From NCBI RefSeq assembly GCF_003285545.1, contig NZ_QLNV01000005.1, positions 1 through 64,000 on the forward strand: a DNA stretch of 64,000 nucleotides. The letters run 5' to 3'. How positions within the stretch are numbered: position 1 is the first letter of the stretch; each line of letters begins with the position of its first letter. Below the pieces are notes generated by a model. That model searched no databases and had not been told where the DNA came from. It saw nothing but the letters and a program-made list of their open reading frames with translations. Source of the stretch: Sinomicrobium soli (lineage in GTDB: Bacteria; Bacteroidota; Bacteroidia; Flavobacteriales; Flavobacteriaceae). Shown here piece after piece: positions 33,114 through 43,800 of this stretch. The position numbers were made by a program, and so were the translations under genes.

Positions 33114-36100
33114 TTAAAATTCTACATTAAGGCCTATGAGATACGTCCTGGGCAGGGGATACGCATTAAAATCGAGGGCAATCGTGTTGCTTCCCGTAGC
33201 ATTTGCCGCAGGGTCCACACCGTTGTAATCGGTGATGGTGAATAAATTCTGTCCCGTTACATATACCGATAAACGGCTGAACAACCCCATCTTGCTCACG
33301 GGTACTTCATAACCGAGCCGTACCGATTGCAGCCGGATATAGGAAGCATCTTCTACGGTACGACTGTTAATCAGGGCATTTGCTCCGCCCTGCGCAGTCG
33401 GGTTGACAAAAGAAGGGTATTTGTTCGTCGGGTTATCCGGAGTCCACCTGTTGAGCAGGGGCTCTGCAATCCGGTTACGACGGAAATCATTGGGAGCATA
33501 GGTGTTGATAAGGTTTCCGTTCAGGCGATCCGCACCTTCTACGCCCTGTAACAGGATGTCCAGAGTAAAATTCCGGAATCTGAAATTATTGGTAAGCCCC
33601 CAGGTAATATCGGGGATAGGGCTTCCCAGAACGACCCTGTCGGACGCATCGATGATACCGTCGCCGTTTATGTCTCTGTACTTCACATCACCGGGAGAAA
33701 CCTGGGATTCTGTCGTGCTGAAGTCATCATTCACCTGCCACACCCCGTCTACTATAAAACCGTAATAGGAATCCAGCGCCTCTCCCGGGGCCACCAGTGA
33801 AAAATCCGGGATCTGGGACTGGCTGCCCCGGATAATATCTCCGCTATCACCGATATCGAGAACTTCATTTTTCAGGGTGGCCAGGTTTCCGGAAATGTCC
33901 CAGGTAAAATCCTCAGTAGTGACGGCAGCAAAGTTTAAGGTCAGCTCCACTCCGCTGTTCCTTACGCCTCCGAGGTTCTGGGTCTGAAATTCAAAACCGG
34001 TATTTAATGCCTGGGGAACATTCAGCAGCAGGTCTTTTGTTTCCTTGTTAAAATAATCGATGCTTCCGTTCAGCCTGTTTTCAAAAAGGCCGAAATCCAC
34101 CCCGATGTCGTACTGTACGGCACGTTCCCAGGTGAGGTCGGGGTTTGCCAGCCGGGTCGGATAGATGGTGTTGTAGAAATCATCTCCGAACAGCAGGTCG
34201 GCACCCGAAGAGAAAGTCTGATAGGTCAGGGCATTTCCTATATTGGCATTCCCGGTACTTCCCATGCTGACACGGGGTTTCAGCTGACTGATCCACGAAA
34301 TATTATCCATAAAACCTTCTTCGTGCATTTTCCAGGCAAAGGCCCCGGAAGGAAAGTATCCGAATTTGTTGTTTATTCCGAACCTCGAAGAACCGTCGGC
34401 CCTTATGGATGCCGTAAACAGGTATTTGTTGTTTAAACTGTAATTCACCCTTCCCAGGTACGATATAAAACGGGCCTGGGTTCTTCCGCTCCCGAGGTTA
34501 TTTAGTTCCGGGTCGCCGGAACCAATGGCATTGGTGCCGAGGTCGGGCAAGGCATACCCGCGGCCATTTCCCGTAAAAGACTTGGTCTGGAAATATTCGT
34601 AGGTGGCCCCCAGTACTGCGGTAATATTATCATCGCCGATATCCTTGTTATAGTTGACGGTACCTTCTGCCGAAACATAGTCCTTTCTGCCCGTCTGTAT
34701 CGTCGCCAAACCTCCTGTACCGCGTCCCTGCAGGGTAAACGGTTGAACAAAAGTATCCCTTCTTACGTCCTGTACATCTCCTGCGAGTTGTAATTTGGCA
34801 GAAAACGAGGGCATGAAGAAGTATTCGAAAAAGGTGTTTCCATAGAACCTGAACGTTTCTCCCCGGGCATTGGCTCCATTCAGAATGGACAAGGGATTGT
34901 CGATATTTACAAAGCCGGATTCCCTGTACGATCCGTCGTCGTTATACGGCCGGATGGTAGGGTCAAAATTGATCGCGGAGTACAGTGCTCCTCCATTGTT
35001 ATTGATACCGACCCCGGTAGAAGCGAAATCGTCTTTTATATAGGAGGCGTTCATGTTGATCCCGTATTTATACTTCTCATTCGAATCGGAGTTGAGATTT
35101 ATCCTGATATTATACCGGTCCATTCCGGAACCTTTTACCAACCCTTCCTGGTTAAAGTAGCTCAGGGAAGCGTAGTAATTGAGATCTTCCTTCGAACCCG
35201 AAAACGACAGGTTATGGCTTTGGGTGGGAGCGTCGCGGAGCACCAGGTCCATCCAGTTCGTGCCTTCTCCCTCTATCTCCGTGACCCTCTGCCCGGGGTC
35301 TCCCCCTCCGTCATCGATGATGGCATTGAGTACTTGTTGGTATTCGGCCGGGGATAAAAGGTCGAGCCGCTTTGCAGCCTCCTGGAAGCCGTAATACATA
35401 TCATAGCTGATCTTCATCTTTCCGGCTTTTCCCTTCTTGGTGGTGATCAGGACAACCCCGTTGGAACCCCTGGAACCATAGATAGCGGTACTCGAGGCAT
35501 CTTTTAATACCTCAATGGACTCGATGTCGTTCGGATTCAGTGAATTGAGAGGGTTCCTGGGAGTTCTGTTGCCCGTAAAACCCTGTCCCCCGGTGGCCGC
35601 AACAGCACCGTTATTGACAATCATGCCGTCGATGACATAAAGAGGCTGCGAACCGGCATTGATGGACCCTGCCCCCCTGATGTTTACGCTCAGCCCTCCT
35701 CCGGGCTCATTGCTGCTCTGGGAGATCTGAACACCGGCAATACGCCCCTGAAGGGCCTGCTCGGCAGAAACATTGGCCCCCTGGTTCAGGTCTTCCGCCT
35801 TTATGGAAGAAACGGCCCCGGTAAGGTCGCTTTTTCTGACACTTCCGTAACCTATCACGACTACTTCGTCCAGCGATTCCTGGTTGGTTTTCATCGCTAC
35901 ATCTACGGTGGTCGATGTGCCGACGACCCTTTCTTCCTTTTGAAAACCGATATAACTGAATACCAGGATTGCCCCTCTTTCTGCGGTTAGGGTGTAATTC
36001 CCGTCCATATCCGTCTGTGTACCGTTCGCGGTTCCCTTGACCAGGATGTTTACCCCGGGAAGGGGCATATGGTCGTCAGCGGAAGTTACATTACCTGTTA

Positions 36101-36197
36101 TGGTCGTATCCTGTGCCATGACCGAAAAACCGGTCAGGAGCAGCAGTAATGACAACTTTCGTGAAAACAGGCATTGCCAGTAATTGTTTTTTGTCAT
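33114..36197 (-). CDS. SusC/RagA-family TonB-dependent glycan transporter
   Basis: A 1027-aa TonB-linked outer-membrane protein. A signal peptide (about 1-28, LSLLLLLTGFSVMAQ) is followed by a carboxypeptidase-like regulatory beta-sandwich (GNVTSADDHMPLPGVNILVKGTANGTQTDMDGNYTL, ~33-110). The plug domain (GYGSVRKSDLTGAVSSIKAEDL...IEVLKDASSTAIYGSRGSNGVVLITTKKG) and a 22-strand barrel ending in Phe (YLIGLNVEF) complete it. It imports the oligosaccharides released at the surface, using TonB energy. No STN domain is present, in agreement with regulation by the HTCS rather than an anti-sigma pathway. Confidence 0.96.
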   Translation of the reverse strand: MTKNNYWQCLFSRKLSLLLLLTGFSVMAQDTTITGNVTSADDHMPLPGVNILVKGTANGTQTDMDGNYTLTAERGAILVFSYIGFQKEERVVGTSTTVDVAMKTNQESLDEVVVIGYGSVRKSDLTGAVSSIKAEDLNQGANVSAEQALQGRIAGVQISQSSNEPGGGLSVNIRGAGSINAGSQPLYVIDGMIVNNGAVAATGGQGFTGNRTPRNPLNSLNPNDIESIEVLKDASSTAIYGSRGSNGVVLITTKKGKAGKMKISYDMYYGFQEAAKRLDLLSPAEYQQVLNAIIDDGGGDPGQRVTEIEGEGTNWMDLVLRDAPTQSHNLSFSGSKEDLNYYASLSYFNQEGLVKGSGMDRYNIRINLNSDSNEKYKYGINMNASYIKDDFASTGVGINNNGGALYSAINFDPTIRPYNDDGSYRESGFVNIDNPLSILNGANARGETFRFYGNTFFEYFFMPSFSAKLQLAGDVQDVRRDTFVQPFTLQGRGTGGLATIQTGRKDYVSAEGTVNYNKDIGDDNITAVLGATYEYFQTKSFTGNGRGYALPDLGTNAIGSGDPELNNLGSGRTQARFISYLGRVNYSLNNKYLFTASIRADGSSRFGINNKFGYFPSGAFAWKMHEEGFMDNISWISQLKPRVSMGSTGNANIGNALTYQTFSSGADLLFGDDFYNTIYPTRLANPDLTWERAVQYDIGVDFGLFENRLNGSIDYFNKETKDLLLNVPQALNTGFEFQTQNLGGVRNSGVELTLNFAAVTTEDFTWDISGNLATLKNEVLDIGDSGDIIRGSQSQIPDFSLVAPGEALDSYYGFIVDGVWQVNDDFSTTESQVSPGDVKYRDINGDGIIDASDRVVLGSPIPDITWGLTNNFRFRNFTLDILLQGVEGADRLNGNLINTYAPNDFRRNRIAEPLLNRWTPDNPTNKYPSFVNPTAQGGANALINSRTVEDASYIRLQSVRLGYEVPVSKMGLFSRLSVYVTGQNLFTITDYNGVDPAANATGSNTIALDFNAYPLPRTYLIGLNVEF

Positions 36198-36212
36198 AAT
36201 TATTGTTTTAAG

Positions 36213-36491
36213 TTAGTCTTGGTATTCATTGTCCTGTATGGCTATAAAATCCTCGGCCCAGGCGTAGTTGAACTGAAACTTTCCTGTATCCGGGTCGGGT
36301 TCTACGGTGCGGTTGGCGTATAAGCCGTTAAAATTCACGCCGAGGTTCCTGCTGTCGTCCAGAAGGATGGCCTGAGGTGTTCCCGGGTCGTCGTCTTCCG
36401 GGATACCTTCTCCCTCTGATGAGGAACAAGCGAGGCTTATCCCGGAAAAGACGAGGGAGATCCATGTGTTAAACTTTAAATGCGAAATCAT
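36213..36491 (-). CDS. Short PUL lipoprotein, possibly a truncated hydrolase
   Basis: A 92-aa lipoprotein: WISLVFSGISLAC gives the lipobox (Cys22), and an acidic EGEGIPEDDDPG linker follows. The rest, RNLGVNFNGLYANRTVEPD...FNYAWAEDFIAIQDNEYQD, ends abruptly. LGVNFN resembles the mature start of the clan GH-A protein in this locus (ELGSNFN), and the tail reads like the first strand-helix of an enzyme domain. It is therefore either a real small lipoprotein or the 5' remnant of a hydrolase whose remainder was deleted. It lies between GH2 (24 nt) and susC (15 nt) in the operon. Confidence 0.5.
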   Translation of the reverse strand: MISHLKFNTWISLVFSGISLACSSSEGEGIPEDDDPGTPQAILLDDSRNLGVNFNGLYANRTVEPDPDTGKFQFNYAWAEDFIAIQDNEYQD

Positions 36492-36515
36492 AATTCATCT
36501 GGTTTTGATTGGTGT

Positions 36516-38828
36516 TTATTTCAACAGGCCTGTTCCGTCGGCCTCTTTTTTCCCGGAGACGGACGTGGTGTATATTCCGAGGTCGAAAGAACGTTCTTCT
36601 TCCTTGCCTTTTACGGAGACCGTTATATGATTTTTCCCGGTATGCAGGTATGCTGCTGCGTTTTCTATCAGCTGATTCCTGTAATGTCTTTTTCGGCCGC
36701 CCTTAAAGCCTTGCTGCATAAGCTGCCTGCCATTGATATAGATGTCCATATCAGCCTTGTCCAGGTAATAGCGTAGTACAAAGGTTTCCGGAACATCCTC
36801 TACCTCAAACTCCTTATACAGGAAAAGGTCTTCGTTTTTATCCCAGGTACTGCCTTCGGGAAGGGCATAGTTGTCGTAAGTGCTGAACGGAGCCTGTTTT
36901 TCTGTTCCCCGTTTCAGTTTTCCGGATGGTTTATACCAGCGCTTTCCCGCCTTGTACCGCACGGTCCACGATGTGGGCCCGTGTTCCGAATCGGCGATCA
37001 GGACATGGTGTTTTTCAGCTTCGTTGTACAGCCGGTCAAAAAGCGGCCGGGTCTCTTCCGGGCTTATTTTGATCACTTCCCGGTCGTAGGTCATCATGCC
37101 GTTTACCTCGCCCTCTACATCCGTGGTCTGGGTATAAACAGCGGCAGAGAGCCCGAAACTTTTCAGGCTCACGAGGTCGTTTACCAGCGTTCTGAACCGG
37201 TCTTTAAAAGCATCCTGGTTGTCCATGGTCAGGTATCCCCAGTTGCGCTTGTTCCACCACATATGATCCGGAACGGCCCATCCGATCCCGCCGAATTCAC
37301 CCAGCACAGAAGCGCGGTTAGCTTCCGGGTATTCCAGGCCGGGGCCGGGATACAGGTGGATGTCTATCATGTCGCCCACACCGCGGTCGGCCCATCCGCT
37401 GGGGGAATCGATGAGTCGGCTGGGATCGTATTTTTCCACCCACCGGGTCACCCGTTCGGTATCGTACTGCCCCCAGCCCTCATTAAACGGTACCCAGACG
37501 ACAATGGAGGTAAAATTGTGAAAGGCGTCCATCATTTCCCTGAGCTCGGCCTCAAACTGCCGGGCCGAGGCTTCTGTCCGATGTGCATCTTCGGTTTCCC
37601 AGGCCTCTATTCTCAGGTCTTTAAAGTAATTTCCGTTGGGCATATCCTGCCATACGAGCATTCCCATCTTGTCGCATTGGTAATAAAAACTGGCCGGTTC
37701 TACCTTTACATGCTTGCGCAGCATGTTGAAACCCCATTTCCGGGTCATTTCCACATCGTACATCATGGCCTCTTCGGTAGGTGCGGTAAACAGGCCGTCG
37801 GGCCACCAGCCCTGGTCGAGCAGCCCGAACTGGAATACGGGCTTGTCGTTCAGCAGGATGCGGGTATACCCGTTGTCGTCCTTGCCCAGGGCAATTTTGC
37901 GCATACCGAAGTAGCTCATAACCTGGTCCCTGGTTCCGGACCCCTTGTCCGTAAGGGTTATTTCAAGATCGTACAGGTGCGGGTCGGAAGGGCTCCAGAG
38001 CCGCTGGCCGGGGATATCCAGGGATACTGTTCTGATCGTGTCTCCCCGGTGCAGGGCAATGGTTTCGGAAGCGATAACCTCACCGTGGTCCAGGGCTTTT
38101 ACCAGGAGCTCTCCCTCTCCGTCCGGCGAGCTGAAGGCGATCTCGGTATGCAGGGCTGAACGGTCGATATCCGGGGTGTTCTTTACCTGCCTGATATGGG
38201 TGCCCGCCGTTTTTTCCAGCCATACGGTCTGCCATATCCCGGTAACGGGGGTATACCATATCCCGGTAGGGTCGGCAACCTGTTTTCCACGGGCCTGGGT
38301 ACCGGCATCGGTAGGGTCCCACACTTTTACCACCAGCTGCTGTTCTCCCTGTTCCAGGAAAGAGGTAATGTCGAAGTGAAAAGGGGTAAAACCGCCCTTG
38401 TGTTCTCCTGCTTTCCGGCCGTTCACATATACCGTGGCTTTCCAGTCTACCGCACCGAAATGCAGGTGCAGCCTTTGTTTCGGGGCCAGGCTGTCGGTTT
38501 TAAAAGTAGTTTTATACCAGAGTATGTTGTCCTCTCCGACAGTCTTTTTAACCCCGCTCAGCTGCGACTCCACGGCGAAAGGGACCAGGATGTCCCCGTC
38601 GAAGGCCGCCGGTTGCGGGGCCTCTTTCGGGGTAATGGCGTATTGCCAGGTACCGTTGAGGTTTTGCCAGTTGTCCCGCTTCATCTGGGGCCTGGGGTAA
38701 ACATTCCACACATTGTCCGGCTGTACGGCATCGGTCCAGGGCGTATCCATCGAAAAGCGGAGTACATCTTTTTGTTGCGCCCAGGAGAGCATGGGAAGGA
38801 GAAACAGTAAAACGATTTTTTTCTTCAT
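36516..38828 (-). CDS. Glycoside hydrolase family 2 enzyme
   Basis: A 770-aa secreted GH2 protein. MKKKIVLLFLLPMLSWAQ is a signal peptide (start ATG 38828; an in-frame extension to 38846 is less likely). The N-terminal jelly-roll sugar-binding domain (~45-205) contains HLHFGAVDWKATVYVNGRKAGEHKGGFTPF. An Ig-like domain (~210-315) ends in SYFGMRKIAL. The TIM barrel contains MLRKHVKVEPASFYYQCDKMGMLVWQDMP, VVWVPFNEGWGQYDTERV (acid/base Glu near 450) and RASVLGEFGGIGW (nucleophile Glu near 511). A C-terminal malectin/CBM-like module follows. Activity could be beta-galactosidase, beta-glucuronidase or arabinopyranosidase; sequence reading cannot choose. Confidence 0.88.
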   Translation of the reverse strand: MKKKIVLLFLLPMLSWAQQKDVLRFSMDTPWTDAVQPDNVWNVYPRPQMKRDNWQNLNGTWQYAITPKEAPQPAAFDGDILVPFAVESQLSGVKKTVGEDNILWYKTTFKTDSLAPKQRLHLHFGAVDWKATVYVNGRKAGEHKGGFTPFHFDITSFLEQGEQQLVVKVWDPTDAGTQARGKQVADPTGIWYTPVTGIWQTVWLEKTAGTHIRQVKNTPDIDRSALHTEIAFSSPDGEGELLVKALDHGEVIASETIALHRGDTIRTVSLDIPGQRLWSPSDPHLYDLEITLTDKGSGTRDQVMSYFGMRKIALGKDDNGYTRILLNDKPVFQFGLLDQGWWPDGLFTAPTEEAMMYDVEMTRKWGFNMLRKHVKVEPASFYYQCDKMGMLVWQDMPNGNYFKDLRIEAWETEDAHRTEASARQFEAELREMMDAFHNFTSIVVWVPFNEGWGQYDTERVTRWVEKYDPSRLIDSPSGWADRGVGDMIDIHLYPGPGLEYPEANRASVLGEFGGIGWAVPDHMWWNKRNWGYLTMDNQDAFKDRFRTLVNDLVSLKSFGLSAAVYTQTTDVEGEVNGMMTYDREVIKISPEETRPLFDRLYNEAEKHHVLIADSEHGPTSWTVRYKAGKRWYKPSGKLKRGTEKQAPFSTYDNYALPEGSTWDKNEDLFLYKEFEVEDVPETFVLRYYLDKADMDIYINGRQLMQQGFKGGRKRHYRNQLIENAAAYLHTGKNHITVSVKGKEEERSFDLGIYTTSVSGKKEADGTGLLK

Positions 38829-38877
38829 GTTCAGGATGATGTTCAAATTGTATTCGGATTAGTTTGATATTTACGGG

Positions 38878-40533
38878 TCAGGGGGCAGGATGCGCGAGGA
38901 GCTCTTCGGCCAGTTCCTGCCATCGTTTTTTCATTTGTTCCAGCCTTTCAGGGTGCTTCCCGGCCACATTGCGGGTCTCCGTCGGGTCGGTTTTCAGGTC
39001 GTAGAGTTCCCAGTCACTGCCGTTGTCGAGCTTTACGAGCTTCAGGTCGCCCTGTCGCAGGGCCGCAGAACCGAAGTGCTCCCAGAAGTACTCTTCCTGC
39101 GAATTCCCGACGGTTTCCCCGGAGAGTATGGGGATGATACTGTGGCCGCGAGTGGGAGTCACGGAATGTCCGTTGAACTCCTCCGGATAGGTAGTCCCTG
39201 CGAGATCAATACAGGTGGCCATAAGATCGGTAAGGTGTGCTGCCGAAGTACGTATCTCCCCTTTCGGAAGTTTTGCCGGCCAGTGGGCGATAAAAGGTGT
39301 TTTTATCCCTCCTTCGAATACCCTTGCCTTCCAGTACCTGTAGGGAGTATTGGCCACATGAGACCATTCGGGGCCGATGCCGGAGGTCACCGTCTGCGGT
39401 CCGGGCAGGGCATCTTTTTCCACAGGGAATGCAATGGGCGTTCCGTCGCGGGTACTTCCCGGCCGGTCGAACCCGGGGCCGTATCTGGAGGGGTGCTCCG
39501 AGCTGGCGCCGTTGTCTGAAAGGAAAAAGATAACGGTATTCTCCAGTTCTCCGGTGGCCTCCAGCTTGTCTACAAGGTTCCCTATCGTCCGGTCCATGAT
39601 GTCTACCATGGCCGCATGGGTGGCCATGGCCCGGATGTCCCATTCCCTGTCGGGGTTGCTCTGCCATTCCTTTTCGGGGAACATGAATTCCGGAAGGCCG
39701 GTACCGGACTGTATGATCCCGGCTTCGATCAGGTTCCGGTACCGTTGCGCCCGTATATTTTTCCATCCCCGGCGGTATGTTTCGGTGTATTTGTCGATCA
39801 CCTCCTCCGGGGCCTGCAGCGGCCAGTGCGGCGCGCAATGGGCGACATACAGGAAGAAGGGATCTTTGCCGGCGGCAAAGCGGTCTACATAGGCTACGGC
39901 AGAGTCGCCTATGGCATTGGTATAGTAAAAGTCGTCGGGGACATCCTTTACCGGCTCGGTACCGTTGACCAGGCTAAAGGGATCGTAGAAATCCACGACA
40001 CCCCATATATTTCCGTAATAGTGGTCGAAACCCCGTGCTGTGGGATAGGTCTTTACATCGGCAAAATCACCATAGTCTTCCTGGTGTGAGAGCCATTTCA
40101 GTTGTTTTTCCTTTTCGAGCTCGGGGGTTTCCGAAACATGCCATTTCCCGACCATTCCGGTCTGGTATCCGCTCTGTTTGAGCACTTCGGCGATAGTCAC
40201 GGTTTCATCGTCCAGCGTGCCCTGGTATCCGGGCAATCCCATGTTTTTGGTCATGCGCCCTATACCGGCCTGGTGCTGGTACAGGCCGGTGAGCATTGCT
40301 GCACGCGAAGGGCAGCAGCGCGAAGTATTGTAGAACGACCCCATCCGGACCCCGTTTTCGGCAAGCCTGTCCAGATTGGGAGTCTGTATTTCCCCTCCGT
40401 AACACCCCAGGTCGGAGAACCCGAGGTCATCGGCCATGATGATGATGATGTTGGGCCTCCCGTCTTCTTTCTCCCCGGAACAACCGGTAAGGGCCAGCGC
40501 GGAAAAGAACAGTGATAGTACTCTTTTATTCAT
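38878..40533 (-). CDS. PUL sulfatase (formylglycine type) lipoprotein
   Basis: A 551-aa arylsulfatase-like enzyme. MNKRVLSLFFSALALTGC is a lipoprotein signal (Cys18). NIIIIMADDLGFSDLGCYGGEIQTPNLD carries the metal-binding Asp35/Asp36. NTSRCCPSRAAMLTG is the C-x-P-x-R signature with Cys73 as the formylglycine precursor. MVGKWHVSE and FLSDNGASSEH supply further active-site residues. It removes sulfate from the glycan so the hydrolases can act. It is the first gene of the minus-strand locus (about 45 nt before GH2) and is divergent from the HTCS regulator. Its anaerobic or FGE-type maturase is not in the window. Confidence 0.93.
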   Translation of the reverse strand: MNKRVLSLFFSALALTGCSGEKEDGRPNIIIIMADDLGFSDLGCYGGEIQTPNLDRLAENGVRMGSFYNTSRCCPSRAAMLTGLYQHQAGIGRMTKNMGLPGYQGTLDDETVTIAEVLKQSGYQTGMVGKWHVSETPELEKEKQLKWLSHQEDYGDFADVKTYPTARGFDHYYGNIWGVVDFYDPFSLVNGTEPVKDVPDDFYYTNAIGDSAVAYVDRFAAGKDPFFLYVAHCAPHWPLQAPEEVIDKYTETYRRGWKNIRAQRYRNLIEAGIIQSGTGLPEFMFPEKEWQSNPDREWDIRAMATHAAMVDIMDRTIGNLVDKLEATGELENTVIFFLSDNGASSEHPSRYGPGFDRPGSTRDGTPIAFPVEKDALPGPQTVTSGIGPEWSHVANTPYRYWKARVFEGGIKTPFIAHWPAKLPKGEIRTSAAHLTDLMATCIDLAGTTYPEEFNGHSVTPTRGHSIIPILSGETVGNSQEEYFWEHFGSAALRQGDLKLVKLDNGSDWELYDLKTDPTETRNVAGKHPERLEQMKKRWQELAEELLAHPAP

Positions 40534-40801
40534 GGTGATAAATGTTCATTATGTTTAAAGGTTCAGCTTTTTTGTTTTGTCGGCCCATTATTCGGAATGT
40601 TGAATAAATGACCTTTTTTATTGCCATATTTTATATTTTAGCTGCTCAAACAAGCATATTTTTATTATTTGACGGTGTAATGTTAGATGAATACGTAAAC
40701 ATCTGACTGTATTTTTGTATAATCTGATAGCATTATTGTCCATTTCCGGCAGAATGACACTCTTTTAAGGACAAACCTTTTGACACCTGTTTATTTATTA
40801 C
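40534..40801. promoter_or_regulatory. Divergent control region between PUL operon and HTCS
   Basis: 268 nt of AT-rich DNA between the sulfatase and HTCS starts. TATTTTTG at 40710-40717 (plus) is a possible HTCS -7 element. TTATTC (40588-40593) and GAATAA (40602-40607) form a short inverted repeat 40-60 nt upstream of the sulfatase start, where an AraC-type response regulator could bind. No clear minus-strand TAnnTTTG was found for the operon, as often seen in activator-dependent promoters. Confidence 0.4.
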
Positions 40802-43800
40802 ATGAAAACATTCAGACAACATATGGCTTACACGATCATTTTGATCGTATGCTTCCCGAATCACACAAGTACGGCACAGGAGCGTATTTTCGAAAAGATC
40901 ACGGTAAAGGAAGGACTGTCGCACAGTACGGTATACGATATTGCCCAGGACGAATACGGGGTAATGTGGTTCGGTACGAGGGAGGGGCTGAACAGTTTTG
41001 ACGGAAACAGGATCACCACCTTCAAGCATGACAAGAGCGGACCGGGCAGCCTGAGCGACAGTGAGGTCAATGCGATACGGGCCACTCATTCGGGATTACT
41101 GGTAGGAACATACAAGGGACTGGACCGGTATGTGCCGGAGACACACAGGTTTGAAAGGATATTGCACGGTGTAGCGGTGAGCACCATTTTCGAGACTCCG
41201 GACAGTACCGTTTTTGCCGGAACGCAGCAAGGGCTTTTTAAAATAGAAGGGAAGAAGAAAACATTGCTCCTGGAGGGAATGGCCATACAGGATATGGCGG
41301 CGTTCAGGACCAATGTGTTCTGGGTGGCGCTGCACCAGCGTATACTGCTGATCAACAATATGGGAGAGGTAATAAGCGAATACAGTTTGCCGGAAAGCCC
41401 TTATAACAATACGGCAAAGAATGTCTATACAATCAACACCCTTTTTAAGGATTCGGAGGGCACCTTGTGGATGGGAACTTCTCACGGACTTTTTTATTTT
41501 GATACCGGCAAAGACAGATTCAACCACATCGGCCTGACGGACAGGGACAATATCGAAGCCGAGGTGATCCGCAGTATTCTGGAAGATACGGAGGGAAATT
41601 TATGGCTGGGCACCGAGAGCGGTATTTTTGTGTTCGACAGGAAGAAAGGTTCCGTAATCAACTATACCCAGTCTTTTAACGTGCAGCCGGAAACACTGTC
41701 TGATAAGTCGGTGTACAGTTTGTTCCAGAGCAGGGACAATATCATATGGGCAGGGACCTATTTCGGGGGGGTTAACTATACCATGCCGGGGTCCAACGGG
41801 ATAAGGAAATACATGCCCGGGGACTACCGGAATTCCATTAACGGAAAGGCCGTAAGCCAGATCACCGGGCTGGACGACGGGACGATATGGATCGGGACGG
41901 AAGACGGGGGCGTAAGCATATTCCACCCCGACCGGCAACATTTTGACCGCCTGACCACCCGGGACGGACTGAGCAGTAATAATGTTCATGCCATAGAAGA
42001 GGACGGGCAGGGAAATGTATGGATAGGAACATTTCTGGGAGGAATAAACCGCTATGACAAAAAGGACGGGACCATTACGGTATATAAAAATAGCGGGGAT
42101 ACTTCCGGTTCCCTGTCCAATAATTATGTATATGCCATCTTACAGGACCGGAACGGCACGTTGTGGGCAGGCACGCAGTACGGTCTTAATACCTTCGATT
42201 ATGGTTCGGGGGAGTTTCATCTTTTTATGCCCGGAGAACTGGGCGATAAGTTTGTGTACGACATCCTTGAAGACCGCCGGGGCAACCTCTGGTTCTGTAC
42301 GCGCCACAACGGGGTATACCAGTACCTGACAGACCGGAAAAAACTCGTCCGGTATACGGTCTCCGATGAAAAAAGGGGACATTTTATCAGCGCCTATGAA
42401 GATTCCGGCGGCACCATCTGGTTCGGTACGCTGAACGACGGGCTCTTCAGGTACGATTACGGGCAGGGGGCATTGTCTCCCTTTATGCTGAATGACAGGC
42501 TTCCCAACAAGAACACCTACGGGATGCTTGAAGATGATGAAGGCAGGTTGTGGATATCCACTAATAGCGGGATCAGTGTATATACGCCCGGCAGTACCGA
42601 ATTGCTGCACCTGGAAGTGAAAGACGGCCTGAGCACCAACCAGTTCAACTTCAAATCATTCTACAGGGATGCACGGGGAAGGCTTTATTTCGGCTCCATA
42701 AACGGGTTGAATGTCATCGACCCCGGCAAGCTGAATGTTTCCCCCGGCGCTCCCGGGATCAGGTTTACGGGGCTGCAGCTCTTTAACAAGGCGGTGCCCA
42801 TTGACCGGGACGGGGTGTTGAAAGAGGACCTTAACTATGTTGGAAAAATTGTGCTGAAACACAACCAGAATGTATTGGGCCTGGAATACAATGCCATTGA
42901 CTACCTGCAGGGGGCATCGGTGCGATATGCCTATAAACTGGACGGTTTCGACGAAAACTGGAACAGGGTGGGAACAAAGAACAATGCCACCTATACCAAC
43001 CTGGAGCCGGGAGATTATGTGTTCAGGGTAAGGACATTGCCATTCACCTCCGTCAACAATGAAAAACAGGTACAACTCACCATATTGCCGCCCTTCTGGA
43101 AAAGCAACGGGGCATATGCGCTGTACACCCTGCTGTGCTTGCTGCTCATCTATGCCTACTGGCGTTTTGTGCGTTTTGTACACGCACAGAAACTGGCCGT
43201 ACAGATGGAACGGCTGGAGAAGGAAAAGATTCGGGAGCTCAACCAGCACAAACTCAATTTTTTCACCTTTATCTCGCATGAGTTCAAAACCCCCTTAACG
43301 CTGATCATTGCCTCGGTGGAAAAGTATTTTAAGGAAAGTGTGAACAGGGCTTCCCCTCCCGAAGAACTGCTTTCCGTAAAGCGGGGTGCCGAAAAACTGA
43401 ACCAGCTGATATTCCAGTTGCTGGAATTCCGGAAAATAGAGACCGACCATGCCAGGCTGGAACTTCGAAAGGGAGACATCATACTTTTTTTAAGGAATAC
43501 CTTCGATGCCTTTACCCCGCTTTTTTCACGGAAAGAGGTCAAATATACCTTTAAAAGCCATTTTAAGGAATACCACTGCTATTTCGACCCGGAAAAGGTG
43601 GAAATGATCGTAGCCAATCTTATATCCAATGCCCTGAAAAATACCCCGGCAGGCGGAACGATCACGCTGCAGGTCGCGATAAGTACGGCACTCGACAGCC
43701 GGAAAAGGAGCCTTATGGACATCGATGTTACCGACAACGGGAACGGGATGTCGCCGGAGCAGGCAGCGCATATTACGGAGCCGTTTTACCGGACCGACGG

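Noticed and set aside
36981-38159. A 392-codon plus-strand open frame
   Set aside because: Antisense to the GH2 gene, which has both catalytic motifs.
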